DNA of 64,000 nucleotides from Thermanaerosceptrum fracticalcis (GCF_000746025.2 NZ_CP045798.1:1288501-1352500); one strand, 5' to 3'. Shown: positions 25,697 through 34,734, counted from the stretch's first letter. The notes: generated by a model not told the origin, from the letters alone. Numbers and translations are program-made.

Positions 25697-25705
25697 GTAT
25701 GCTTC

Positions 25706-25780
25706 TGGAGCGGAAGACGGGATTCGAACCCGCGACCCTCGCCTTGGCAAGGCGATGCTCTACCACTGAGCCACTTCCGC
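25706..25780 (-). tRNA. tRNA-Gly (anticodon GCC)
   Basis: Acceptor GCGGAAG pairs with CTTCCGC, followed by TCCA. The anticodon arm TCGCCTTGCCAAGGCGA gives GCC. D and T arms are canonical and CCA is encoded. Confidence 0.96.
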
Positions 25781-25795
25781 ACATTCGTTTTTTAA

Positions 25796-25871
<76 letters not shown>

Positions 25872-26051
25872 AGTTGCTTTCACCAGTTGACAAGTGATAT
25901 TTTAACATTGCTTTTAGCGTCCTGTCAACTTCTTTTTTCTTCTTGCACTGCCGGATTTGCCAGACGAGACTATTTGAGTATAGCAGGGAGACGGGCTCAA
26001 GTCAAGCCCATTCTCCCCGTTAATATATGTTATTCTGTTTTTTTCTGTACC

Positions 26052-26912
26052 TTATTTTACATAAGCTAGAAGTGCTTCCCGTACCAGTTTGGCAGCCAGG
26101 AAAGCGGTTCTTTCAGACTCGTCATTCATGGGAGAAACCTCTACGATGTCCATACCTACCACATTCAATGTTTTCATAGTGTGAATAGCGGCCAGGAGTT
26201 CCCGTGCCGTACAGCCGCCAGGCTCTGGGGTTCCTGTACCCGGGGCAAAGGCAGGATCTACCACATCAATATCCAGAGTGATAAAAATGGGGTTGCCCTG
26301 TAATTCACCTACTACTTTCCCCAGGGCGGGGAAAATTTCATCCACATACATGTGAGTATGTTCTTTAGCAAATTCAAACTCTTCTTTGATGCCGGAACGT
26401 ATACCAAACTGGTAAACCCTTTTGGGTCCTAAAAGTTTGGCCACTTTATTAATCACAGTGGCATGGGACTGTTCCTCACCCTCGTAGTCTTCTCTTAAAT
26501 CTGCATGAGCATCAAAATGAATGACCACCAAATCGGGGTAAAACTTATGACAGGCTTTAACAAGAGGATAAGTCACCAGGTGTTCCCCGCCCAAAAAGAG
26601 GGGAAATTTTTTATCGGCAAAAATTTTTGCAGCCACTTCCTCCATGCGCTGCAGGCTGCCCGCAACGTTGCCGAAAGGCAGAGCCACGTCACCTGCATCA
26701 TAAAAGCTGATGTCATTAAGGCTTCTATCCAAATAAACGCTGTAGTCTTCAATGCCAAAGGAAACGTTCCGGATTTGCTGGGGACCCATCCTGGTGCCAG
26801 GGCGCAGGCTTACGGTGAAGTCCATGGGCAGTCCTACCAGGACAGCTTGAGCTTCTTCATAAGTCTCCCTTGTCCCCATGAAGCCCGTGGGACGGTACAT
26901 ATACTCGTGCAA
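26052..26912 (-). CDS. speB: Agmatinase
   Basis: A 286-residue ureohydrolase. The two Mn-binding signatures are intact: HFDAHADLREDY and LDIDVVDPAFAPGTGTPEPG, with GGEHLVTYP upstream. It hydrolyses agmatine to putrescine and urea. It is the third gene of an arginine decarboxylase - spermidine synthase - agmatinase operon, which makes agmatinase more likely than arginase or formiminoglutamase. The gap to speE is 20 bp. Confidence 0.92.
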   Translation of the reverse strand: MHEYMYRPTGFMGTRETYEEAQAVLVGLPMDFTVSLRPGTRMGPQQIRNVSFGIEDYSVYLDRSLNDISFYDAGDVALPFGNVAGSLQRMEEVAAKIFADKKFPLFLGGEHLVTYPLVKACHKFYPDLVVIHFDAHADLREDYEGEEQSHATVINKVAKLLGPKRVYQFGIRSGIKEEFEFAKEHTHMYVDEIFPALGKVVGELQGNPIFITLDIDVVDPAFAPGTGTPEPGGCTARELLAAIHTMKTLNVVGMDIVEVSPMNDESERTAFLAAKLVREALLAYVK

Positions 26913-26932
26913 AGCTAATACCCTCCCTTATC

Positions 26933-27763
26933 CTACTTGAAAATCTCTGCGGCAAAATTAGGCAGTACAAAGGCAGCGAAATGGATGTTCTTGTTATAGT
27001 AACGGGTGTTGGTATCAGCGATGTCCTCGGGATTAACCTTTTGCGGATCATGTTTTTTCGAAGCCAGGGTAAAGCTCCAGAGTCCTGTGGGATAAGTAGG
27101 AATGGCCGCCAGATATAATTTAACCAGCGGGAAAATGTGCTTCAGATCATTATGTATTCCTTTAATAAGATCCTGGTGCATAAAAGGGGATTCACTTTGG
27201 GCCACCATGATACCGTCTTCTCTCAGGGCATCGTAGACATTTTTGTAAAAGTCGGAAGCAAAGAGCCCTACAGCCGGCCCTACGGGGTCTGTGGAGTCCA
27301 CCAGAATAACATCATACTTGTTCTTATTCTCCTGAATATGTTTAATCCCATCATCGACCAAAACGGTGACTTTCGGATTATCAAAAGCTGCGGCTATTTC
27401 CGGCAAATACTCCTTGGAAGTTTCGATGACACGGCCATCAATCTCTACTAAGGTAGCTGTTTTGACTTTGGGGTGTTTCACTATCTCCCTGATGGCTCCC
27501 CCGTCTCCGCCGCCAATAACCAGGACGTGCTCCGGGTTGGGGTGGGTATTTAGAGCCACCAGGCTGATCATTTCGTGATAAACAAATTCGTCTTTAATAG
27601 AGGTCATGACACAGTTGTCCAAAAAGAGCATACGGCCAAATTCATATGTATCCACCAGAGCCAAATGCTGAAAATCCGTTTGCTCCTCATGAAGAGTCTT
27701 CTTCACTCTAAAGGAAATAGCTAAGTCTTCTGTTTGTTTTTCGGTAATCCACAAATCACTCTT
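26933..27763 (-). CDS. speE: Spermidine synthase (polyamine aminopropyltransferase)
   Basis: A 276-residue protein from the ATG at 27763 (MKSDLWITEKQ; GGAGGAG upstream). It has the aminopropyltransferase signature VLVIGGGDGGAIREIVKHP, EIDGRVIETSKEYLP, and the catalytic DSTDPVGPA loop. It transfers an aminopropyl group from decarboxylated S-adenosylmethionine to putrescine. No speD is present in the window. It begins 13 bp after pdaD. Confidence 0.95.
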   Translation of the reverse strand, partial: KSDLWITEKQTEDLAISFRVKKTLHEEQTDFQHLALVDTYEFGRMLFLDNCVMTSIKDEFVYHEMISLVALNTHPNPEHVLVIGGGDGGAIREIVKHPKVKTATLVEIDGRVIETSKEYLPEIAAAFDNPKVTVLVDDGIKHIQENKNKYDVILVDSTDPVGPAVGLFASDFYKNVYDALREDGIMVAQSESPFMHQDLIKGIHNDLKHIFPLVKLYLAAIPTYPTGLWSFTLASKKHDPQKVNPEDIADTNTRYYNKNIHFAAFVLPNFAAEIFK

Positions 27764-27776
27764 CATTTTTCTCCTC

Positions 27777-28235
27777 CTAATACCATAATGGTACAGCCGC
27801 CAAAGCACAGCCGATTTTTTCCACGGTGTGCTCCACAGCCGCTATCTTTACATCAACCAGTTTCATACCACGCAGTGCAAAGGCTTCCTCCACCATTTTC
27901 CTAATGGTCTCTTCCGCTTCCTGCTTGGTACTATAACCCGAGTACTCCATGATGACACCGAAGTTATTTTCGGAGACACCTACACCAACTGCCGCGGCAA
28001 TCACTTTACCCGGCTCCTTACAAACAATAGATCCGTAAGCCGTCGGTACCAGGGATCCCGGGGGTATTTCCAGATCAGGCTTATACACTGCCCCGGGTGG
28101 TAAAATGCTGCTCACGCGAATGAGATTGATATTACCAATACCGGCTTTCAGCAGCGCTCCATCAAAAGCTGTCAGGGAACTTCTCCCCTCACTGCTGCCC
28201 GCCACAACCTTGTACATTTTAGGTGTTGGCAACAT
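27777..28235 (-). CDS. pdaD: Pyruvoyl-dependent arginine decarboxylase
   Basis: A 152-residue proenzyme. The self-cleavage site is visible in IRVSSILPPG: cleavage between the two Ser turns the second into the pyruvoyl cofactor. Later segments EPGKVIAAAVGVGVSE and MEYSG are conserved. It makes agmatine from arginine, the first step toward putrescine and spermidine with the two genes that follow. The start MLPTPKMYK has GGGGGT upstream. Confidence 0.93.
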   Translation of the reverse strand: MLPTPKMYKVVAGSSEGRSSLTAFDGALLKAGIGNINLIRVSSILPPGAVYKPDLEIPPGSLVPTAYGSIVCKEPGKVIAAAVGVGVSENNFGVIMEYSGYSTKQEAEETIRKMVEEAFALRGMKLVDVKIAAVEHTVEKIGCALAAVPLWY

Positions 28236-28276
28236 GTTTTTACCCCCTTTATTTTCGGATAAAAATTAACAGTGTT

Positions 28277-28285
28277 ATTATACCA
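28277..28285 (-). promoter_or_regulatory. Extended -10 promoter of the polyamine operon
   Basis: On the minus strand TGGTATAAT is an extended -10 (TGn-TATAAT), about 42 nt upstream of the pdaD start. The -35 region is weak, as is common for extended -10 promoters. Confidence 0.5.
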
Positions 28286-28343
28286 GAATCAAGTTGAAAA
28301 TAAACCAGATTTTACCCTCTCTGTTACCCTCGCTATAATATAT

Positions 28344-28370
28344 GAAAAAAAGCCCTAAAGCAAGGGCTTT
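28344..28370 (-). terminator. Terminator of the DUF362 gene
   Basis: AAAGCCCT (28349-28356) and AGGGCTTT (28363-28370) form the stem; seven T follow on the minus strand. Confidence 0.88.
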
Positions 28371-28376
28371 CAGACA

Positions 28377-29477
28377 TTAAATTTTCACCAGTTCATAATC
28401 CCGGGTTCCCAGTCCGATTTCTTCACCGTAGGCCAGCTGTACCCCCCAGTCCACATCGGGATAAAGAGTTCCGAATTTATCCTCGGCCTGGTTCTCTTCA
28501 CCCAGCCGGCTGTTTTTAAGACCCGCCTGCTGGTTCACCAGGTCTATACAGGCCTGGTCCAAAGCCACGGGATCACGGGAAGCCAAGATGCCCACATCCC
28601 CAATAATGGGAGCATCGCTATAACTTACACAGTCACAATCCGGGGTCACACCCATGACAAAGGTAATAAACCCTGCCTTATCCTTCTTATCTTTAAGAAC
28701 GCCATAGGCATATTCCACAATCTTCTCCTGGATCACATCCTGCTGGGTCTTCCAGTTAATGCCGATAGCGCCGTGGGGACAGGTTACAGTACATTCCCCG
28801 CAGCCCATACATTTCTCGTATTCAATAATGGCCTGTTCCGCTACGGAAATTGCCTCGCCAGGACACCATTTGATACACCGCCCGCAGGCCAGGCATTTGC
28901 CATCCTTAATTCTCGGTAATAAATCGGAGTGCATCTGTTGTTTGCCGCTCCGGCTGCCCGAACCCATGCCCACATTCTTCAAAGTACCGCCGAAACCTGT
29001 AGCCTCGTGGCCTTTAAAATGGCTGACAGCGATAAAGCTGTCGGCATGGAAGATGGCACTGCCAATCTTCACTTCTTTAAAGTGTTTCAGGTTTACTTCC
29101 ACTGTCCTGTAATCCTTGCCGTTTAAACCATCGGCAATGACTAAGGGAGCATTCACTACCGAATAGGGAAAGCCGTTTTCGATGGCCGTGATGAGATGGT
29201 CTACAGCATTGGCCCGGCTCCCCACGTAGAGAGTATTGGCATCGGTCAAAAAGGGTTTACCCCCTGCCGTTTTTACCTTGTCGACAATCTTGCGAAGAAA
29301 CTGGGGCCTGATATAAGAAGTATTTCCCCGTTCTCCGAAATGAACTTTTAAAGCCACCAACTCTTTGGGTTTGATAAACTCCTGGAACCCGGCAGCATCA
29401 TAGAGCTTGCCCAGTTTGTCCAAAAGATTCAAACCATGCTTGGCCCGCATATCGGTGAAATATACTTTGCTTGGCAT
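28377..29477 (-). CDS. DUF362 domain protein with two 4Fe-4S clusters
   Basis: A 366-residue protein from the ATG at 29477 (MPSKVYFTDM). This ATG was chosen because AAGGAGGA is correctly spaced, whereas the ATG six bases upstream is too close. The DUF362 body covers most of the protein (KVHFGERGNTSYIRP, GHEATGFGGTLKNVGMG). A ferredoxin pair, CLACGRCIKWCPGEAI and CMGCGECTVTCPHGAIG, lies at about residues 190-235. Proteins of this type are predicted electron carriers of unknown reaction. It is a single-gene unit after ald. Confidence 0.88.
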   Translation of the reverse strand: MPSKVYFTDMRAKHGLNLLDKLGKLYDAAGFQEFIKPKELVALKVHFGERGNTSYIRPQFLRKIVDKVKTAGGKPFLTDANTLYVGSRANAVDHLITAIENGFPYSVVNAPLVIADGLNGKDYRTVEVNLKHFKEVKIGSAIFHADSFIAVSHFKGHEATGFGGTLKNVGMGSGSRSGKQQMHSDLLPRIKDGKCLACGRCIKWCPGEAISVAEQAIIEYEKCMGCGECTVTCPHGAIGINWKTQQDVIQEKIVEYAYGVLKDKKDKAGFITFVMGVTPDCDCVSYSDAPIIGDVGILASRDPVALDQACIDLVNQQAGLKNSRLGEENQAEDKFGTLYPDVDWGVQLAYGEEIGLGTRDYELVKI

Positions 29478-29550
29478 TTTCATTCCTCCTTCAATTCTTA
29501 TCTTTTCGCGGTAAAGCACGGTTATCCTGCCTCTGTCTTAAAATGAAGCA

Positions 29551-29580
29551 AAAGAAAAAGGGTACGCCCTTCGCGCACCC
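29551..29580 (-). terminator. Terminator of ald
   Basis: GGGTACGC and GCGCACCC pair with one mismatch (29560-29580) and are followed on the minus strand by TTTTTC. Confidence 0.75.
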
Positions 29581-29608
29581 CTCTACTCTTCAATTAATGG
29601 GTATTGCC

Positions 29609-30724
29609 TTAGATAGCTTTTTCCAGCGGAGTGTAAGGCAGGTTGTGGGCCTCAGCTACAGCCTGGTAAGTAATCTTGCCGTTTACCACGTTAACACCTT
29701 TGGCCAGGACAGGATTGTCCAGGACAGCCTGTTTCCAGCCCTTGTTGGCAATCTCCACAGCATAAGGAATGGTAACATTGGTGAGGGCGAAGGTGGAAGT
29801 ACGGGCTACAGCTCCGGGCATGTTGGCTACAGAATAGTGAACAACGCCGTGTTTCACATAAATGGGATCGCTGTGGGTGGTAACACGGTCGATAGTTTCG
29901 ATGGAACCTCCCTGGTCAATGGCTACGTCTACAATGACAGAACCCGGTTTCATCTGCTTGACCATTTCTTCCGTTACCAGGCGAGGAGCCCGGGCGCCGG
30001 GAATGAGGACGGCGCCAACCAGGAGGTCGGCCTTGGCCACTTCTTTTTCAATATTATAGGCATTGGACATCATGGTCTTGACGCGGCCCATAAAGAGGTC
30101 ATCCAGGTATCTCAAACGGTCAGGATTTCTTTCAATAATCGTCACCTGGGCACCCATCCCCACGGCCATCTTGGCAGCGTTGGTTCCCACAATACCGCCG
30201 CCGATAATGACGACTTCCGCCGGTTCCACCCCGGGAACGCCACCTAAGAGCACACCCCGTCCGCCCTGGGGCTTTTCCAAGTAGTGAGCACCGATTTGGA
30301 CGGACATTCTCCCGGCTACCTCACTCATAGGGGTTAAAAGGGGCAGAGAACCATTGGGTAACTGGACAGTCTCATAGGCAATGGAGACTACGTTTTTCTC
30401 CATAAGGACTTTGGTTAATTCCGGTTCCGGGGCCAGATGCAAATAAGTATAGAGAATTTGTCCATCCTTAAATAAGTCATATTCCGCGGGTAGAGGTTCT
30501 TTTACCTTGATGATCATATCTGCCTGGGCAAATACTGCCAGGGCAGACCCCACGATTTGTGCTCCTGCCTGGATGTAATCCGTGTCGGCAATCCCGCTGC
30601 CTAAACCGGCTGATTGTTCCACCAGTACGGTATGGCCTGCATTTACCAGGGCTTTGACCCCGGCAGGAGTAATTCCTACACGATTCTCATTATTCTTAAT
30701 TTCCTTAGGTACACCAATAATCAT
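29609..30724 (-). CDS. ald: Alanine dehydrogenase
   Basis: A 371-residue enzyme from the ATG at 30724 ([29 protein letters not shown] upstream). The N-terminal domain has the substrate Arg/Lys in ENRVG and [10 protein letters not shown]. The NAD domain has [35 protein letters not shown] and VANMPGAV are further family motifs. It interconverts alanine and pyruvate plus ammonia. It is preceded by a sigma-54 promoter and a TyrR-like activator gene, suggesting induction by an amino acid. Confidence 0.96.
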   Translation of the reverse strand: MIIGVPKEIKNNENRVGITPAGVKALVNAGHTVLVEQSAGLGSGIADTDYIQAGAQIVGSALAVFAQADMIIKVKEPLPAEYDLFKDGQILYTYLHLAPEPELTKVLMEKNVVSIAYETVQLPNGSLPLLTPMSEVAGRMSVQIGAHYLEKPQGGRGVLLGGVPGVEPAEVVIIGGGIVGTNAAKMAVGMGAQVTIIERNPDRLRYLDDLFMGRVKTMMSNAYNIEKEVAKADLLVGAVLIPGARAPRLVTEEMVKQMKPGSVIVDVAIDQGGSIETIDRVTTHSDPIYVKHGVVHYSVANMPGAVARTSTFALTNVTIPYAVEIANKGWKQAVLDNPVLAKGVNVVNGKITYQAVAEAHNLPYTPLEKAI

Positions 30725-30761
30725 AGTTAAACCTCCTTCTAATATCGTTGTCATACTTTCA

Positions 30762-30777
30762 TGCAAAAATCATGCCC
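30762..30777 (-). promoter_or_regulatory. Sigma-54 (-24/-12) promoter of ald
   Basis: The minus strand reads TTGGGCATGATTTTTGCA, with GG and GC exactly ten bases apart, matching the TGGCACG-N4-TTGCA consensus except for two positions. The predicted start is near 30751, leaving a short leader with the AGAAGGAGG box. The activator gene directly upstream has the GAFTGA loop that contacts sigma-54. A TGTAAA half-site (30822-30827) resembles half a TyrR box. Confidence 0.72.
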
Positions 30778-30880
30778 AAAAGCAGGAAAAATATTCCTTG
30801 TTTCAACATTGATTTGGCGCCTTTACATTGTTGTTCCCCGGGAGTGTGGCAACTTTTATTGTCACATGTCCAGTTAAAAT

Positions 30881-30920
30881 AAAATTGACGGCGGCACGAT
30901 ATGTTGCCGCCGTCAATTTT
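30881..30920 (-). terminator. Terminator of the TyrR-like regulator
   Basis: AAAATTGACGGCGGCA and its complement (30881-30920) form a long perfect stem overlapping the stop codon; TATTTTAAC follows on the minus strand. Confidence 0.88.
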
Positions 30921-32166
30921 ATTTGCCAGTCTCAATACCCAGCTTTTTAATTTTATTGGATATGGTGGTATGGGATACTCCCAAAGCTTTGGCTGCCTTG
31001 CGCACACTGCCGTACGTTTTCAGAGCCGACAGGATGACTTCTTTTTCCGCCTGAGCTGCTGCCCGTTTTAAATAAATACGTTCGGGAGTACTCTCGACAG
31101 CGACCGCTACCTCCCCTTCCCCATCAAAGATTATATGCTGTGTGGTAATCTCCTGACCTGCGGAAAGATGCAGGGCTCTCTCCAAAACATTTTCCAATTC
31201 CCGGACATTGCCGTACCAGCTGTAGTTGACGAGTTTTTCCACTGCCGGGGCCGTCAGGTATTTTTCCACTCCGCAGCGTTTTTTGTGTTTGGTCAAATAG
31301 TTTTCTGCCAGGAGGACGATGTCTTCCTTGCGCTGGCGTAAAGGCGGTATTTGAATGGGAATGACATTCAGGCGGTAGTAAAGGTCTTCCCGGAAAGTAC
31401 CTTTTTGCACCATTTCTTCAATATTACGATTGGTAGCCGTAATTACCCGGCAATTCACAGGTATCTCTTCATTTGCCCCCAAAGGCCGTACTTTTCCCTC
31501 CTGGAGTACCCGCAAAAGTTTTACCTGCAGGGGCATAGGCAGGTCGCTGATCTCATCCAGGAAGATGGTTCCGCCGCTGGCGAACTGGAAAAGGCCAACC
31601 CGGCCACCTTTTTTGGCCCCGGTAAAGGCTCCTTCCACATAGCCGAACAGTTCGCTTTCCAGGAGACTTTCCGGCAAGGCGCCGCAGTTGATGGGTACAA
31701 ATACTTTATCCCGGCGCCGGCTGTGCATATGAATGGCCCGGGCAAACAGTTCTTTACCCGTGCCGCTTTCCCCCCGCAGCATGATGGTAGTATCCGTATT
31801 GGCCACGTGCTCCGCCAGGGCGATGGCCTTTTTAATAGCGTGGCTTACACCTACAATCTCCCCAAAGCCCTGGGAAGGGTTGGCTGAGGGACTGATGGAG
31901 TTGATGATGGCCTCAATCTGTTTTTCCCTGGACTGGTAGGGCATATCATTAATCCGTTCCACAGAGAGAACGGAATACACACCTTCCAATTCTTCTTTTA
32001 AGAGAGGCCAGGTTTCCGGCAGGTGGTTTTCAATTTCCAGAAACATGACATTGGATACTAACTGGAGAGCCACTATATTCAAGCCATGGTTAAAGAGAAC
32101 CTTGGAAACATCCAGGACCAGGCCCAGGCGGTCTTCATAAGGTATCTTTAACTTGAGTGTATCCAT
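30919..32166 (-). CDS. TyrR-like sigma-54-dependent transcriptional activator (ACT, AAA+, HTH)
   Basis: A 415-residue regulator. Residues 1-70 form an ACT-type ligand domain (IPYEDRLGLVLDVSKVLFNH). The AAA+ domain has Walker A GESGTGKELFARAI, the sigma-54 contact loop GAFTGAKKGG and Walker B GTIFLDEISDLP. The C-terminal helix-turn-helix is SVRKAAKALGVSHTTISNKIKKLG, like TyrR. It has no PAS domain, so signalling is probably by direct amino-acid binding. The gene precedes ald on the same strand, whose promoter is of the sigma-54 type, so ald is the likely target. Confidence 0.93.
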   Translation of the reverse strand: MDTLKLKIPYEDRLGLVLDVSKVLFNHGLNIVALQLVSNVMFLEIENHLPETWPLLKEELEGVYSVLSVERINDMPYQSREKQIEAIINSISPSANPSQGFGEIVGVSHAIKKAIALAEHVANTDTTIMLRGESGTGKELFARAIHMHSRRRDKVFVPINCGALPESLLESELFGYVEGAFTGAKKGGRVGLFQFASGGTIFLDEISDLPMPLQVKLLRVLQEGKVRPLGANEEIPVNCRVITATNRNIEEMVQKGTFREDLYYRLNVIPIQIPPLRQRKEDIVLLAENYLTKHKKRCGVEKYLTAPAVEKLVNYSWYGNVRELENVLERALHLSAGQEITTQHIIFDGEGEVAVAVESTPERIYLKRAAAQAEKEVILSALKTYGSVRKAAKALGVSHTTISNKIKKLGIETGK

Positions 32167-32233
32167 GATCCCCCCCTCCTCCTAGGGTGAAAATTCTACA
32201 CCGCCCGGTAAATTCCTTTATTTCTTAACACTT

Positions 32234-32530
32234 TTACATACTTTTCTCTGCAGGTTCCTGGCTTTTCATCCGGTGCATAATCTCTTTGGACAAAAGTTCC
32301 AGGAGCAACATTAATTTTTCATTGTCTAACTTCCTTACAAATCTTTCCAAAAGGTGTTTCTGTTCCTGGCCGGAAGAGATTTTATCCACATCCTGGGGAA
32401 CCAGGTTATACCTGCGGAATTTGGTCACGGTAAACTTGGCCTGGCAGTAGGTGCATCTGACCATATCCCCGTCACTTATTCCCGGCTCCAGGCTGATCGC
32501 TTTACACATGGGACACTTAATGCCTTCCAT
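32234..32530 (-). CDS. Small zinc-ribbon protein, unknown function
   Basis: A 98-residue protein from the ATG at 32530 (MEGIKCPMCKAIS), nine bases after AAGGAG. CPMC and CTYC about 20 residues apart form a zinc ribbon. A helical C-terminus follows (FVRKLDNEKLMLLLELLSKE). I do not recognise a named family. It lies between the Nudix-like gene and the TyrR-like regulator, all on the minus strand. Confidence 0.7.
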   Translation of the reverse strand: MEGIKCPMCKAISLEPGISDGDMVRCTYCQAKFTVTKFRRYNLVPQDVDKISSGQEQKHLLERFVRKLDNEKLMLLLELLSKEIMHRMKSQEPAEKSM

Positions 32531-32590
32531 TTTCGTCACGCTCCTTAATAGGGTTAAAGCATTCTATGTTTACGCCGCCGGGTTTATACC

Positions 32591-32634
32591 AAAAAAATAA
32601 GGTTTTCCCTTCAGTCTTTGAAGTGAAAACCTTA
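32591..32634 (-). terminator. Terminator of the Nudix-like gene
   Basis: AAGGTTTTC (32599-32607) pairs with GAAAACCTT (32625-32633), and the minus strand continues ATTTTTTT. Confidence 0.85.
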
Positions 32635-32662
32635 CCAGACACTGATGAAGTTGTTGTCGGCT

Positions 32663-33103
32663 TTAGCCCACCGTGGCCACTAATTCTTCGCTCCGGTAAT
32701 AGTTATATTTCCGGTAAGCCAAACGAACAAGTGACCTGTCTTGACTGTAAGTAATTTTCTCTAAAGCCTCTTCGATAGGGAAGAACCCACCATCAGAAAA
32801 GCCTTCCTCCCGGTTCACGGAGTAGGAATCGCTCCCTGCTTCCATAATAAACCAGTCAATTCTGTTGCATACTGGTTGCTTCCGAGAGTAAGAATAGAAT
32901 TCGTAGCTTGTTTCTCCTGCCGGGGAAACAATCTGTGCGGTAACTCCTCCTTCTTCCCTGACACGGTCAATAGCTACTTCCTGAGGTAGCTGGTTAAAGC
33001 GGATAACTCCTTTCGGCAGTACCCATTCACCCTTGTCATTTTTCAGGATGAATACCTGATCCTCAAAAAACACTACACCGCCAGCACAAACTCTCGTCAA
33101 CAT
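32663..33103 (-). CDS. Nudix-fold protein with a degenerate Nudix box
   Basis: A 146-residue protein with the Nudix layout: CAGGVVFFEDQVFILKND, then EWVLPKGVIRFNQLP, then REEGGV. In the box GX5EX7REUXEEXGU the first Glu is Gln and RE is replaced by DR, while the EE and final G are kept. Hydrolytic activity may therefore be reduced or different. The start MLTRVCAGG has AGGAGGGATC upstream. It is a single gene with its own terminator; no substrate can be inferred. Confidence 0.8.
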   Translation of the reverse strand: MLTRVCAGGVVFFEDQVFILKNDKGEWVLPKGVIRFNQLPQEVAIDRVREEGGVTAQIVSPAGETSYEFYSYSRKQPVCNRIDWFIMEAGSDSYSVNREEGFSDGGFFPIEEALEKITYSQDRSLVRLAYRKYNYYRSEELVATVG

Positions 33104-33213
33104 GGTAGATCCCTCCTACTTTTAATTTGGGAACTTCGCCATTACTATTTTCGACAATCCGTCCGGCATCTCCTGCCTTAAATTTAACATTTAATTAAAG
33201 TTTATTTAACCTT

Positions 33214-33384
33214 TTACCCCCTGGCTAAAAACAAATCACAGGAGCCGCCAAACCAATTGACACAGTGCTCACAGCTTGGCATATAACTTTTTGTGTCAAT
33301 AATTCCTGCCTCCCAGCCTCCAGAAGAGCGGATTGATTCGAAATGGGGACATTTTGCTGCGATACGGTAGTTCTTTTCTGTCAA
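33214..33384 (-). CDS. Small cysteine-rich protein (56 aa)
   Basis: A short frame with a TTG start at 33384 behind ACAGGAGGTGTGGC. The product begins MTEKNYRIAAKCPHFESIRS, contains SCEHCVNWFGGSC and ends LFLARG. Four cysteines (CPHF, CEHC, GSCD) suggest a metal-binding knuckle. The ribosome site, Cys spacing and intact frame support it, but there is no homology evidence. It occupies most of the 477-bp gap between the Nudix-like gene and ychF. Confidence 0.6.
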   Translation of the reverse strand: MTEKNYRIAAKCPHFESIRSSGGWEAGIIDTKSYMPSCEHCVNWFGGSCDLFLARG

Positions 33385-33560
33385 AAGCCACACCTCCTGT
33401 TAACCTCAGAAAACAATTGGGTTCATCTCCACTTTGGTAATTTTTCCGAACCAACTTTTTCTATTAGTTTTTCCCAACAGGAAGTGTTTTAGCATTGTTA
33501 GGTAATATATTATTATTTTTTTTCTTTTTTATGTGCTAAATAGCTATAAAGCCCAATAGA

Positions 33561-33582
33561 AAAAGGCCATACCTGGCCTTTT
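33561..33582 (-). terminator. Terminator of ychF
   Basis: AAAAGGCCA and TGGCCTTTT form a 9-bp stem that overlaps the stop codon; the minus strand continues TCTATT. Confidence 0.7.
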
Positions 33583-34663
33583 AAACATTGAATCTGAAGT
33601 TGATGATGTCACCGTCTTCGACTATATATTCCTTGCCTTCCAGGCGGAAAAGTCCTTTTTCCTTAACTTTACTCATAGCGCCCAGTTCGGCAATATCTTT
33701 GTATTTTACGATTTCCGCTCTAATAAAGCCTCTCTCTATATCGGAATGAATTTTTCCTGCGGCTTCCTTGGCATTTGTTCCTTTATCAATGGTCCAGGCC
33801 CGGACTTCGTCCTCACCCACAGTGAAGAAAGAGATTAATCCCAGGTGTTCGTAGACATTTCTGGCTAATAGTTCTATCCCCGTAGCCTCAAGCCCCAGGT
33901 CCTCCATAAACAATTTCTTGTCCTCTTCCTCCAGTTCGCTAATTTCCAGCTCCATCAAGGCACAGATTTCCAGGAGAGGAATATTCTTTTCCCGGCATAA
34001 AGCCTGGAGTTCCTGGCGATGAGGGTATTCTTTCTTTTTAAACTGTTCTTCATCTAAATTAACTACAGCCAGGCGGGGTTTTTCCGTAAGGAAGGCATAG
34101 TTGCGCAAGGAGATCCGTTCTTCCTCCGAAAGCTCCACATCACGCATGGACATGCCTGATTCTAAGACACTGTAGCACTTTTCCAGGATATTTAATTCAA
34201 CCTGATTTTCTTTGGTGATCTTCTTGCCAGTCTTGATCCTTTCCATACGTTTTTCAATGAGCTCCATGTCGGAAAACAAAAGTTCCATCTCTACCGCTTC
34301 CAGGTCCCTGGCCGGGTTAATCTCTCCCACCACGTGGACGACATCAGGATTAGCAAAAGCCCTCAAAACATGAACCAAGGCATCACAGTTTCTCACGTCA
34401 TTGAGGAATTTGCTGGCAGCCTTGTGGTCACCCTCGCTGACCATGAGCCCCGCAATATCAGTAAACTCTATCTGAGCATAGGTAGTTTTTTTAGGTTTGT
34501 AGAGGTTGCTCAAAAAGTCAATCCGCACATCAGGAACCCGGGCCACACCTACGTTGGCCTCTGCCTTACCGGAAAAATTGCCTGTAGCCACCTTGCCGCT
34601 GGTTAACAGGTTAAAAAAGGTAGTTTTCCCTGTCAGGGGTAAGCCTATCAATCCGATTTTCAC
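33581..34663 (-). CDS. ychF: YchF-type P-loop NTPase
   Basis: A 360-residue protein from the GTG at 34663 (MKIGLIGLPLTGKTTFFNLL), with AGGAGGAG upstream. Walker A is GLPLTGKTT, and switch II DIAGLMVSEGDHK lacks the catalytic Gln as in the YchF (OLA1) branch. The C-terminal TGS-like domain (DUF933) is complete and ends EYIVEDGDIINFRFNV. YchF proteins bind ATP or GTP and associate with ribosomes. NVGVARVPDVRIDFL is a typical N-terminal block. Confidence 0.88.
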   Translation of the reverse strand: MKIGLIGLPLTGKTTFFNLLTSGKVATGNFSGKAEANVGVARVPDVRIDFLSNLYKPKKTTYAQIEFTDIAGLMVSEGDHKAASKFLNDVRNCDALVHVLRAFANPDVVHVVGEINPARDLEAVEMELLFSDMELIEKRMERIKTGKKITKENQVELNILEKCYSVLESGMSMRDVELSEEERISLRNYAFLTEKPRLAVVNLDEEQFKKKEYPHRQELQALCREKNIPLLEICALMELEISELEEEDKKLFMEDLGLEATGIELLARNVYEHLGLISFFTVGEDEVRAWTIDKGTNAKEAAGKIHSDIERGFIRAEIVKYKDIAELGAMSKVKEKGLFRLEGKEYIVEDGDIINFRFNV

Positions 34664-34734
34664 TGTCTTTCTCCTCCTAAGCTTGTATGGCACCAAAAAG
34701 ATATTACCATAAAGGAAGCTTGGGAGCAAATATC

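Noticed and set aside
32566-32754. 62-codon plus-strand frame opposite the Nudix-like gene end
   Set aside because: It overlaps the terminator and the 3' end of the Nudix-like gene and has no independent evidence.
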